Origin: Costus lasius
Taxonomy: Eukaryota > Streptophyta > Magnoliopsida > Zingiberales > Costaceae
Length of the DNA: 64,000 nucleotides
NCBI GenBank assembly: GCA_027563935.2
Contig: JANVAS020000203.1
Span: 6,944,001-7,008,000 of the forward strand
Direction of reading: 5' to 3'
Made by a program: the position numbers and the translations under genes. This document shows positions 1-10,595 of this stretch, in pieces. Position 1 is the first letter of the stretch; each line of letters opens with the position of its first letter. A model generated the notes under the pieces. It was not told the DNA's origin, searched no databases, and worked only from the letters and a program-made list of their open reading frames with translations.

Positions 1-1262
1 CATCAATTTGGAAAACCGATTTCCAAATATAGTAAGCGCTCATGCGTTCAAGCGTTCACTCCAAGTGAACCGTTTGCAACTCCTTCTCCCTTTGAACCAT
101 GCGCTCATATGATGAACCGGTTCAAAGGAATTTGGTTCAAAGACCAAATCAAACCAGCATTGGTTCAGATCTTGTCAAACCAAATGGCTCAAGATCTAAC
201 CATTCATCTCTTGATGCTCCTGATCTCATCGATCAAGCATCAATTCTCTCGATCGAAGCTTACCGATCTCAAGCCCTAATCAATCAAACATGATCAGACC
301 AGATCTCACTTACAATCAGAGTTTAAACTCCTTTAAACTGAACCAAAACAATTCAGTCCACACGATCTGACATAAGTAAGCCATATCATCAAATTGTGCG
401 ACCCTAAAGGTTTCCTTTAATGTCGGTAATGATAACTTACGTTATCACGAACAGAGAGTGGTATCTAGCAACACATCACTGTCTCCCGATATAAAGGAAA
501 GAGTCTTCCAAGACTACACCCAAACACAGCACAAGTGTGAATTCAATTCACTAGGCATACATGTTTCCTTTGCCACTGGATGTTCTCGTTGGACAAGCGT
601 GTCAAGCCTGTAACTCCAACATGATGAGAGTGGTTAGATCAGATGAACATAGTCATCTGGGTATGGCCATACACTTTCACAACCATCTCATACAGGGGGC
701 CCCTTTAGAACATCACACTCCAAGCAAGGAGAGGCAATCCTATATCTATCACTAATGCCCTAACATGACTCATGCCCATTATCCAAGATAATCTATAACC
801 ATTATATTTCAAATGATATTGAACTACCTCAAGACAATGCCAATCCTCATTTAGAAACACAAGTGATCTCAAGTCAGAGGAAATATGCCACTTGTTTGCA
901 CATAAGGATTATTCACATTGTGACAAGCAATTGAATATCCTAAGGAGGGTCAGTCCAGTACATCCAATGTACTTATGAGTCTACATCTTATTCCATGCTC
1001 GAAGCATCCTATAATATTAGAACACATATTAGTCTCAATCATATCAAGGTTGTCTCATGTTCACCAAGATATCTCGACTAAGGACAATACTGCATGTCAG
1101 CCAAGCTGAACACCATTGAGACATTATTCAGAAGTATACATATAGCAGCAGATAATGCAACAACCTGAATAACAACCATTGCCTTTATAAACATAGAGTT
1201 TATACATGATACTGATAACAACCCAAGGCCTCAAACATTAGCCTTAAGGGCATACCCCAACA
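1..1262 (-). repeat. 3' LTR of C1 (partial)
   Basis: Matches 10998-12259 base for base in length. It ends at the rc of TGTTGGGGTATGCCC, the LTR start also seen in C3 and C4. It carries the TATA-like element shared by the family (around 488-497, rc) and the palindromic motif around GTATGGCCATAC. Short ORFs in it recur in every LTR copy and are not genes. Confidence 0.93.
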
Positions 1263-1278
1263 ATCTCCCACTTGCACT
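1263..1278 (-). promoter_or_regulatory. Polypurine tract of C1
   Basis: On the element strand this reads AGTGCAAGTGGGAGAT and abuts the 3' LTR. C3 and C4 have the same tract, and C2 has a very similar one. It is the expected plus-strand primer site. Confidence 0.8.
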
Positions 1279-1282
1279 TAAT

Positions 1283-4200
1283 CTAATGGTTGAGAAATCT
1301 CAAACCCATATTATTACAGTGCTTCTCATGCTTCTGCTGCGCCAGAGGCTTTGTAAGCGGGTCAGCTAGATTGTCATCTGTATGAACCTTGCAGATCTTG
1401 ATCTCTCCACGATCTATGATCTCACGGATCAAATGAAACCTTCTCTGTATGTGCTTGGACTTCTGGTGTGACCGTGGTTCCTTTGCTTGTGCTATTGCTC
1501 CAGTGTTATCACAGAAGATAACCAAAGGATCTGCACTCGAAGGAACAACACCAAGTTCCTGAACGAACTTATGAATCCACACTGCCTCCTTTGATGCTTC
1601 TGAGGCTGCAACATACTCGGCTTCTGTTGTGGAATCAGCAACAATTGATTGTTTGAAACTTTTCCACACCACTGCTCCACCATTCAAGCTAAAAACATAG
1701 CCTGATTGCGATCGGAAATCATCCTGGTCAGATTGGAACGAAGCGTCAGTATATCCTTCAATACTGAGTTCTTCCTGACCTCCATATATCAAGAACATAT
1801 CTTTGGTCCTCCGAAGATATTTCAAAATGTTCTTGACTGCAATCCAGTGTGCCTTACCTGGATTACTTTGGAATCGACTGGTCACGCTTAACCCGTAAGC
1901 GACGTCTGGGCGAGTACACAATATCGTATACATAATGGACCCAATAGCCGAAGCATAAGGCGTGTTGTTCATTTCATCTTTCTCAGACTGTGTTTGAGGA
2001 TACTGACTCTTCGAAAGATTCAGACCATGTCTGACTGGAAGATTTCCTCTTTTAGAATTTTCTAAATGGAATCTCTCCAGGACTTTATCAATGTAAGTAC
2101 TCTGGCACAGCCCGAGAAGCCTCTTAGATCTATCTCTATAGATCCGCACACCTAATACATAGGCTGCTTCTCCTAAATCTTTCATCTGGAAACATTTTCT
2201 TAACCATGCTTTGACGGCATGCAGTTCAGGAATATCATTTCCAATGATAAAGATGTCATCGACGTAGAGGACTAGGAAAGTAATCACGCTCCCACTAAAC
2301 CTCTTATATACACACGGGTCATCTTCATTTTTGATGAAACCAAATTCACAGATTGATTCATCAAAACGAATATTCCAGCTTCTCGATGCTTGTTTAAGTC
2401 CATAAATGGACTTCTTTAATTTGCATATTTTATGACGATCTGATGGATTGATGAAACCTTCAGGTTGTGTCATATACACATCCTCTTCTAGTTTTCCATT
2501 AAGGAAAGCGGTTTTCACATCCATTTGCCATATCTCATAATCATAATATGCTACTATCGCGAGAATAATCCGAATAGACTTGAACATGGCTACAGGAGAG
2601 AAAGTTTCATCATAATCTATCCCGTAGATTTGTTTGAAACCTTTCGCAACTAGCCTGCCTTTATAGGTAACCACGTTACCATCCATGTCAATCTTCCTTT
2701 TGAGGATCCACTTACAGCCTATAGGGATTACTCCCTGAGGCGGATCAACCAAATCCCATACTTGGTTATCTGACATGGAGTCCATCTCGGCTCGCATAGC
2801 TTCAAGCCATCTTGCTGATTCCGGTCCACTGACCGCATCCGCATAAGTGAGGGGTTCATCATCAATGATGTAGACTCCGTCATAGCGCTCAGGCTGTCGA
2901 CGGATCCTTCCCGATCTTCGCGGTTCCCGTGATATCTGAGTCTCAGGTTGTTCAGTAACCTGTTCTATTGGCTCAGGCTCATCCAACTGAGTTTGACTTC
3001 TTTGTCCTTCTTCTGGATTCTCATCCAGCTTTATTTCTCTCCCACTGGCCTCTTGCAGAAGAAATTCCTTCTCAAGAAAAATAGCCGTACGAGCAACAAA
3101 TACTTTGTTCTCCTTGGGATCGTAGAAATAATAACCCTTAGTTTCTTTAGGGTAACCGACAAAGATACATTTATCAGATCTGCTCTCCAGTTTCCCAGAG
3201 GCGAGCTTTTTGACATAAGCCTCGCAACCCCAGATTTTAATAAATGTCAAGCTCGGCTGTTTCCCATACCATAACTCATATGGAGTCTTTGAAACGGCCT
3301 TGGATGGCACTCGGTTTAGTACCTTTGCAGCTGTTTCTAGTGCAAATCCCCAAAAGGAGTAAGGTAAAGTAGCCTGACTCATCATTGAACGAACCATATC
3401 CAATAAGGTTCTATTTCTCCTCTCGGACACACCATTCCATTGCGGTGTTCCTGGCGGAGTGAGCTGTGAGATAATCCCACACTCCTTCAGATAGTCAGTA
3501 AACTCTCGACTCAAGTATTCTCCACCTCGATCTGAACGAAGTGCCTTGATATTTCGGCCTAACTGATTCTGTACTTCATTTTTGAACTCTTTGAACTTGT
3601 CAAAAGATTCACTCTTATGTCTCATAAGATAGACATAACCGTATCTACTGAAATCATCAGTAAAAGTAATGAAGTATAAATAGCCACCTCTGGCATGTTT
3701 ACTAAATGGCCCACACACATCACTGTGAATGAGGTCAAGTAAACCTGAAGCCCTTTGACCTTTATTAGAAAAAGGAGACTTCGTCATTTTACCCATTAAA
3801 CAAGCTTTGCATGTATCAAGCTCCTCATAGGAGAATGATCCCAGCAGTCCATGTTCATGCAACCGCTTAATGCGCTTCTTGTTAATATGGCCTAAACGAC
3901 TATGCCATAGCAAGGTGCTGTCATCAGCATACTTGGCTTTCTTATTATCAATTTGTTGTACAGAACATTCCATGTCCAACATGAATAACCCATTGTTAAT
4001 CGACCCAGTAGCATAAACAATATTATCAAATGAAATACAACACTTTAAAGTTTTGCATTCAAAGGAAAACCCTTTCCTGACAAGAGCAGGAATAGAGATA
4101 ATATTCTTAGTTATGCTCGGTACAAAATAACAATTGTCCAGTTCTAATACAAGACCAGATGGTAAAGAGATGTTATATTGTCCTACAGCAACAGCAGCAA

Positions 4201-5158
4201 CCCGTGCCCCGTTTCCAACTCGTAGGTCCACCTCATGCTGTCCCACCTGTCTTCTTCTCTTGAGTTCCTGTACATTTGAACAAATGTGAACTCCACATGC
4301 AGTGTCCAACACCCATGAAATAGAAGAAGATACCATGACTTCAGTCACAAAAATACCTAAGCCAGAAGCGAAAGGCTTGCTTCCCTTCTTATCTCCTTGG
4401 AGCGCTTTACAGTCCTTCTTCCAGTGACCTAGCTGGCCACAATGGAAGCATCTGTTGTCCTTCGACCGCTTCATCTTTTGTTTCAGAGCCTTGTTATAGC
4501 TCTTGATAGGGGCTTTGCCCTTCTTCCCCTTCTTCTTGTTCCTTGAAGGAACCATCAAGACAGAGGATGAAGGCTTTCCCTTTTCAAGAGTCTGCTCTGT
4601 AGTACAGAGCATGTTCAGTAACTCTGCCGGTGTACAGTCGATCTTGTTCATATTAAAATTAATGATGAACGGATCGAAAGAGATCGGGAGAGACTGCAAG
4701 ATAATGTCTACAACAAGTTCCTGATTGATGGTGTGTCCCAGTTTCTCTAGAGCCTCTTTGTACCCAATCATCTTGAGTACGTGAGCTCCCACTGGACTCC
4801 CTTCAGTCAGTTTGCTCTGAAAGAAAAGTTTTGTCAAGTTATAGCGTTCTGTCCTTGCCTGTGCAGCATACAGCATTTTGAGATTTGCTATAATTTCAAT
4901 AGCAGATAAATCCTCATGCTGACGCTGTAGCTCTATCGTCATAGACGCAAGCATAAGGCAAGCGACATCAATGCTATCATTGACATGCTTCTCATAAGCA
5001 TCCCGAACTGCCCTTGCGGCGTTCGCAGCGGGTTGAGGCGGTATTGCCGTCTCAAGGACATACAGCTTCCTCTCAGCCTTAAGAACAATCTTAAGGTGTC
5101 CGTACCAGTCTGAGAAGTTTGGCCCAGCAAACTTCTCCCTTTCCAGTAAGGATCGCAC
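1283..5158 (-). pseudogene. C1 gag-pol polyprotein, start codon lost
   Basis: An uninterrupted frame of about 1290 codons encodes a single-frame copia polyprotein: GAG; zinc knuckle CFHCGQLGHWKKDC; aspartic protease with WVLDTACG; integrase with HSRLGH...CKAC zinc finger and the D, D, E residues (HSDVCGPF, RSDRGGEY, NGVSERR); reverse transcriptase with YVDD; RNase H with GYTDASF and TEAEYVAAS. C3 and C4 start at ATG AGC TTC; here that site reads ACT GGG TTC, so the family start codon is gone, and the next in-frame ATG lies about 70 codons downstream. The frame is open from there on, but the normal GAG N-terminus could only be made from a non-AUG codon. The protein is about 95% identical to C3 by eye. 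Confidence 0.9.
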
Positions 5159-5421
5159 ATTGAACCCAGTGGTGTTCGTTGCTGCAGGAATCTACAACAT
5201 AGCAAGAACAACAAGGTCAGTATCCATGTTAGAATCATTCCAGGACTTAAGAGTGATTCTTTTCTCACTATTTTATCTGACTGAAAAATCCAATAAAACA
5301 GTCCGAAAGAGTAAAACTCTTTTAGTGAGATGGGATCCAAATTTCATACTTGGTCTCCGCGTCCCGCTCAGGCGAGATAAGATGCACAGAGAGTTCAAGC
5401 ACTAATCACTGGTAGGCTATG

Positions 5422-6544
5422 TGTCACGCCCCGGTCGGATCGGCCTGAAAACAGCACTTATCCGCTGTCTCAGGGCAATCCGGCGGAACACCGGAACGTA
5501 ACTCGCCCTAGGGTTTCCGACCCAAAATTCGAAACCCTAATCTCTCCGAAGAATTTTTATCCCCAAAATACAATATCGCACGGAGAAAACCCTAACCCCA
5601 ATTTAGAAATCCGAAAAGGAACGGAACCTAAATTAAATACCTTCTCGGTCAACCCTATTTTGACCAAAATCTTGCCACCTGCTTACGTCAGCAATCCGTC
5701 GCTGACGTCACCCGAAATTTCGCCGCCTGCGAAATTTTGCCTCGCGCCGAATTGAGTTCTGACGTCCGCCTGACGTCAGCCACTAATCGAAATCTCGTTC
5801 GATTTTTACCGTTGCCGATTTTGACGTCGTCAACGCCTCGTTTCGAACGCCGCCGCGTTCGAAACTTCACGCCTTCGTCTTCGCTGCGAACGAACGCACG
5901 CCGCGCGTTCGTTCGTCTGTCGCCGGAAGAAGAGATGCGGATGAACAGGGGAAGGCCGCCTGCCTTCCTGTCCACAACCTCGTCGTCGTCGACCGGACAG
6001 CCGCCTGCTGCCGGAACCGAGATTGCGTCGCCTCGGAAGTGGTCGGAACAGAGGAAAACAGGGATGAAGAAGTAGATAATAAGATAGGTTTTATTCCTCG
6101 AAAAACCTACAGAAACTCTCGTCGTCGGCCCCTGGCCGGTAACCCTCTCCCCTCCCTCGCCGGTCGTCTCCTCGACGCCGGTTACAATCACTGTTTTTTC
6201 CTCTCAAACTCGTCGCTCCCAGGTGATGACGATCATCCCCCGCGGAGCTCCCCGAGCTCGCTTTTATCGATCGAGGCCGCCGCCTCTATTTTGGGTGTCC
6301 GAAATCGTCGCCGCGACCGCATCGCCCGCATCCGCCGCTGAACACCCTGTCGCCGCCGTCGACCGAGTCTCGCGGAGACGACGCGCGAGCGTCGTCCGCG
6401 TGGCTCGACGAACGAGACGTAAACTCGCGTCTCTCATCCAATTCGGGGTCAATGCCCCAATGTTGACCATGAATTTTGCCTTGATTCCCATTGTTCGGGC
6501 TTGGCATTGGGCCTGGGCCGAACCGGGTAGACCGGGCCCTGACA
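5422..6544 (-). repeat. 3' LTR of N1
   Basis: A 1123-bp LTR. The plus strand starts TGTCACGCCCCGG and ends GGGCCCTGACA. It is rich in GC and CpG, unlike the surrounding copia leader. The C-terminal 85 codons of the N1 gag ORF lie in it (6286-6544). Confidence 0.95.
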
Positions 6545-7746
6545 ATTCTCCCCCGCCCAATTTGGACATCGCCCTCGATGTCTCTAACGGGCGGATCCTG
6601 CAGAACCATCGCTCCGATCCTCAATGCACCAATCCTCGGTTGCTCGATTTCCTCAGCCTCCACGGCTGGTTCCTGTGCCGCCATTGCCATGAGTTTCTGT
6701 TTGTTGGGGCAGTCCTTCACCCAGTGAGGTCCCCCGCACCAGAAACAACCCTGTGGCTTTTGCTCCCGTCGTCCCGGAGAACCCTTGTTCTGCCGGTAGA
6801 ATGGTCTACCTCTCTCTGGAACTCTGGCTCCCGGCGGTGTGCGTGGGGAGCCGCGCTGAGGTCCTCGCTTTGGTGGTGTCTTGGATTTCTTTGGTAGTGC
6901 TGGTTTGAAGTTTCTGTTATCCACCAAAGATTCAGCCACTGCCGCCGCCGCCCTCCAGTCAACCGGCTCGCGACGTCGGACCTCCGTTTCTGCCCATGGC
7001 TGAAGGCCCCGGAGGAAGAAGTATCGCCTATCGTCCTCCGCCATCCCCGGAAGCTCCAGCATCAACGTAGAGAAAGCCCTGACGTACTCCTGGATCGAGC
7101 CTGCATGTCTCAGCCGATCCAGTTTGCCACGCGCCTGGTCCGCCGAGTTTCCGGGAAGAAACTGCCGCCGCAGTTCCTCACGGAAAGTCTCCCAAGTCCA
7201 GCTAGTAGTCCCGGAAGTAGAGCCAACTTTGGTTCGCCACCAAAGCTTTGCGTCGCCTGTAAGATAGGCGATGCACACCTGTACCCGATCTCCTGCAGAA
7301 ATATGGTTAGCTGAAAACAGTTGCTCCATATCCCAGATAAAGTTTTCGACCTCTCGGGACGATCGAGCCCCCCCGAACGTCGCTGGGTCTGGCACGCGCA
7401 CCCTCGGTTTAGGAGCCTCCTGCTCCACCGGTGCCGATGATACTTGCGCTAGGGCTAGGCGCAGTACCTTTACTTCAGCGTGCATGTCCTCCTTTATGCG
7501 AACCATCTCCCCTGGTAGATGGATCAGACCCTCCATGGTCTGTCGCATGACCTCGATCTGCAACCTCTGTTGCTCAATCTGCAACCCTTGTTGCTCGATT
7601 TGCAACCTCTGCTGTTCGATCAGTAATTCCTGATCCCCCATAGTCTTCTGAAGGTTTTCCACCTGTGGAATCATCCCAGTATCTCCACCACTAGTCATAC
7701 CAAGCATTTGCTCGATGTGAGCAATGCGATCACCCTGGTTTACCAT
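6286..7746 (-). CDS. N1 GAG protein
   Basis: A 486-codon ORF. The N-terminal region (about residues 35-65) is a predicted coiled coil built from a repeated heptad of the form IEQQxLQ. It is followed by a retrotransposon gag domain (about 130-260; motifs YLTGDAKLWW, WETFREELRRQFLP, GSIQEYVRAF, LRGLQPWAETEVRRR) and one CCHC zinc knuckle, CFWCGGPHWVKDC, near residues 333-346. No enzymatic domain follows. The ORF runs through the PPT into the 3' LTR, so about 85 residues are LTR-encoded and Gly/Arg/Ser-rich; whether that tail matters is unknown. The family role is the capsid that packages element RNA. The start at 7746 is the first ATG of the frame and lies about 165 nt after the PBS. The gag type differs from N2 and G2, so its helper would be another chromovirus family. 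Confidence 0.85.
   Translation of the reverse strand: MVNQGDRIAHIEQMLGMTSGGDTGMIPQVENLQKTMGDQELLIEQQRLQIEQQGLQIEQQRLQIEVMRQTMEGLIHLPGEMVRIKEDMHAEVKVLRLALAQVSSAPVEQEAPKPRVRVPDPATFGGARSSREVENFIWDMEQLFSANHISAGDRVQVCIAYLTGDAKLWWRTKVGSTSGTTSWTWETFREELRRQFLPGNSADQARGKLDRLRHAGSIQEYVRAFSTLMLELPGMAEDDRRYFFLRGLQPWAETEVRRREPVDWRAAAAVAESLVDNRNFKPALPKKSKTPPKRGPQRGSPRTPPGARVPERGRPFYRQNKGSPGRREQKPQGCFWCGGPHWVKDCPNKQKLMAMAAQEPAVEAEEIEQPRIGALRIGAMVLQDPPVRDIEGDVQIGRGRIVRARSTRFGPGPMPSPNNGNQGKIHGQHWGIDPELDERREFTSRSSSHADDARASSPRDSVDGGDRVFSGGCGRCGRGDDFGHPK
6545..6558 (-). promoter_or_regulatory. Polypurine tract of N1
   Basis: The element strand reads GGGCGGGGGAGAAT directly before the LTR start TGTCAGGGC. It lies inside the gag ORF. 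Confidence 0.75.
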
Positions 7747-7909
7747 CTCCTCAGGATCAGCCGTCTCCTTGGCTTTTCCTTTATCCTGCCTGGGTCGAGC
7801 GTCCTCTGACGCTCCTCTAGCAATATGGGTGATCTTCTAGAATTTCAGGCCTTTCTTCACCTTCGAGGGTGAAGTTGAACGAGCCGTGTTTGCTGGAACA
7901 CGTTAGCCT

Positions 7910-7920
7910 GCTCTGATACC
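7910..7920 (-). promoter_or_regulatory. Primer-binding site of N1
   Basis: The element strand reads GGTATCAGAGC, three bases from the LTR end. It is complementary to the 3' end of initiator tRNA-Met, without the terminal A pairing. Confidence 0.8.
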
Positions 7921-7923
7921 TGT

Positions 7924-9046
7924 TGTCACGCCCCGGTCGGATCGGCCTGAAAACAGCACTTATCCGCTGTCTCAGGGCAATCCGGCGGAACACCGGAACG
8001 TAACTCGCCCTAGGGTTTCCGACCCAAAATTCGAAACCCTAATCTCTCCGAAGAATTTTTATCCCCAAAATACAATATCGCACGGAGAAAACCCTAACCC
8101 CAATTTAGAAATCCGAAAAGGAACGGAACCTAAATTAAATACCTTCTCGGTCAACCCTATTTTGACCAAAATCTTGCCACTTGCTTACGTCAGCAATCCG
8201 TCGCTGACGTCACCCGAAATTTCGCCGCCTGCGAAATTTTGCCTCGCGCCGAATTGAGTTCTGACGTCCGCCTGACATCAGCCACTAATCAAAATCTCGT
8301 TCGATTTTTACCGTTGCCGATTTTGACGTCGTCAACGCCTCGTTTCGAACGCCGCCGCGTTCGAAACTTCACGCCTTCGTCTTCGCTACGAACGAACGCA
8401 CGCCGCGCGTTCGTTCGTCTGTCGCCGGAAGAAGAGATGCGGATGAACAGGGGAAGGCCGCCTGCCTTCCTGTCCACAACCTCGTCGTCGTCGACCGGAC
8501 AGCCGCCTGCTGCCGGAACCGAGATTGCGTCGCCTCGGAAGTGGTCGGAACAGAGGAAAACAGGGATGAAGAAGTAGATAATAAGATAGGTTTTATTCCT
8601 CGAAAAACCTACAGAAACTCTCGTCGTCGGCCCCTGGCCGGTAACCCTCTCCCCTCCCTCGCCGGTCGTCTCCTCGACGCCGGTTACAATCACTGTTTTT
8701 TCCTCTCAAACTCGTCGCTCCCAGGTGATGACGATCATCCCCCGCGGAGCTCCCCGAGCTCGCTTTTATCGATCGAGGCCGCCGCCTCTATTTTGGGTGT
8801 CCGAAATCGTCGCCGCGACCGCATCGCCCGCATCCGCCGCTGAACACCCTGTCGCCGCCGTCGACCGAGTCTCACGGAGACGACGCGCGAGCGTCGTCCG
8901 CGTGGCTCGACGAACGAGACGTAAACTCGCGTCTCTCATCCAATTCGGGGTCAACGCCCCAATGTTGACCATGAATTTTGCCTTGATTCCCATTGTTCGG
9001 GCTTGGCATTGGACCTGGGCCGAACCGGGTAGACCGGGCCCTGACA
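7924..9046 (-). repeat. 5' LTR of N1
   Basis: A 1123-bp copy of 5422-6544 with about 7 transitions. It is followed by TSD CTATG. The GC-rich ORFs seen on both strands are repeated in both LTRs and have no recognisable domain. Confidence 0.95.
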
Positions 9047-9102
9047 CTATGCATGCCAATCGCCAACCCGTGCGATTCCCCTTCATCTAGGCAATCCAGA
9101 AG

Positions 9103-9132
9103 ACTGTGCCAACTGAGTTGGTACAACACAGT
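9103..9132 (-). promoter_or_regulatory. Leader hairpin B of C1
   Basis: Element strand: outer stem ACTGTG/CACAGT, 5' bulge TTGTA, inner stem CCAAC/GTTGG, loop TCA. Same architecture as the C3 copy at 25621-25650. Confidence 0.65.
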
Positions 9133-9312
9133 TTCTGATTCCACAGATGGCTGCCTCCATATAGCTAACATATGCTCAATATGTAGCCTACATGGTCAAG
9201 CTGACCTGACCTACTCCCTGGACCACCACGTGCTATGCTGAGCAACGAGAAGCGATAAATCCCTTCTCTGTAACACGCAGGTGTAACCACACATCGTCTG
9301 AAGATAGCTGGG

Positions 9313-9338
9313 CGTGCCCACTGAGTGGGTACAACACG
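9313..9338 (-). promoter_or_regulatory. Leader hairpin A of C1
   Basis: Element strand: outer stem CGTG/CACG, 5' bulge TTGTA, inner stem CCCAC/GTGGG, loop TCA. Equivalent to C3 25414-25439. Confidence 0.65.
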
Positions 9339-10581
9339 GCCCCAACGATAGTCAGAACAGTGAGGTTTCGCGTCAGAAGGCTTACGTGCTTGATATTTAA
9401 CGTTGGATTTTAACGGTCCTTTTATCTTCTTACTAGCATGCATATCCTATGGTGATAGCAGAAGATTAACTCATGCAGGTGCTAATATTACTTAAACAGT
9501 AAATAGAAAGCACAATGATCTTATGTGGTAAACGCCCATTAAGCCTAAGTAAAACCCTAGTTTTACACAAGTCTTCACTTGAGCTCTTATGGGTCTTTTG
9601 CACTTCATCTGGCCCAGCCCGGGCCCAAGCGCCTGTACTAGAGTCGAACTCTAGGCCTCCCACTAGTGAAGCCACTTGCTGCATGCGCCTCTGCCATGTA
9701 TGCTCTGTGCTTATGTCTGATTAATTTATATTTTAATCTATCTAGACATGATTTGACTCGCAGGTCAATTACACATTAACATAAATTGAAATGTGATTCG
9801 TAGATCACAATAATAATTTACAATTAATTAATCCAGGCACGCAGGCCCCAGCACAGCACACAAATAGGGCAGCCCACATAAGATGAAATAGACATCCAAT
9901 CAGGTTAAACAAACAACATGTGATCCAAACAGGAAAGTAAAATTTTTGAAAAACCCCATGGCATCAATTTTATTTCCTTATGTGCCCTACTACCTTACAA
10001 CGGTCCATTAATAGGGATCCACTCATCAGACCAAGTCAGACCCACTGCCCTTGCATGCACCAAGTCATAACTGACTTGCGTCGACCTCATGGTCAACAAT
10101 GCATGCCTTAAGGGCTGAACGTCCCACATGATTTCTGGCAAGCGGGTGTGACCCCGGGCCTTAATCATGATCGTTCACTGGTTGCCTCAATCAGACATCG
10201 CTACACGCCTTTCTGCAGTCGACCTATAGCCACCTCATGCTTGCGCATAGGTGCTATCTGGTCGACCCATCTAGACTGTCAGATGGTCTGATCAGGCTGT
10301 TGGGTCCAGACTAGACTGACAACTTCAACCCTAGTAACCCGTTTAAGTATTTCAAGTAGGCGCTTATAGATCTAAGTGGATGGCGCGCAAGATGTTAAGT
10401 TTTTTTGGTAAAAACAACTTTCAACATGCGCCAACATACATCATGCGCAACAATAAGTAAAACCCAAAATACATCTAAAGTCTAGCATGTATTGTAGCAT
10501 GATGATTTGGCTTAGATCTACTTATAAACCGCAAGCATGGATCACACAAAGAAGCAATCATATAGATCATACCGAAACTAT

Positions 10582-10593
10582 GCTCTGATACCA
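10582..10593 (-). promoter_or_regulatory. Primer-binding site of C1
   Basis: Plus strand GCTCTGATACCA, i.e. TGGTATCAGAGC on the element strand, next to the 5' LTR. This is the initiator tRNA-Met primer type. Confidence 0.88.
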
Positions 10594-10595
10594 AT

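Larger units (their letters stand above)
5422..9046 (-). mobile_element. Gag-only LTR retrotransposon N1 (TR-GAG type)
   Basis: A 3625-bp element with two 1123-bp LTRs, a 1379-bp internal part, PBS, PPT and one gag ORF; no protease, RT, RNase H or integrase. TSD CTATG at 5417-5421 and 9047-9051. The LTRs differ at about 7 sites, all transitions and several at CpG. Its architecture matches the plant class called TR-GAG (short LTR elements with only a GAG domain). It must borrow pol in trans. It sits in the C1 leader and so is younger than C1. Confidence 0.95.
5159..10595 (-). other. C1 untranslated leader, interrupted by N1
   Basis: Non-coding sequence between the PBS and gag, about 1.8 kb once N1 and its TSD are removed, matching the C3 (1824 bp) and C4 (1845 bp) leaders. 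No credible ORF. It holds two copies of the conserved two-stem hairpin (9103-9132 and 9313-9338). Confidence 0.8.

Noticed and set aside
99..755. Short plus-strand ORFs (64 codons each) that recur near 11096-11752, 42673 and 50107
   Set aside because: They lie in copia LTRs, repeat in each copy and change with LTR mutations; no domain, no start context.
2948..3274. ORFs opposite to the copia polyproteins (also 27927-28169, 45063-45305)
   Set aside because: Shadows of a conserved coding strand; seen in every copy at the same place.
5688..6191. GC-rich ORFs on both strands in the N1 LTRs (also 8239-8843)
   Set aside because: Open by chance in CpG-rich LTR DNA; both strands open, no known domain, identical in the two LTRs.
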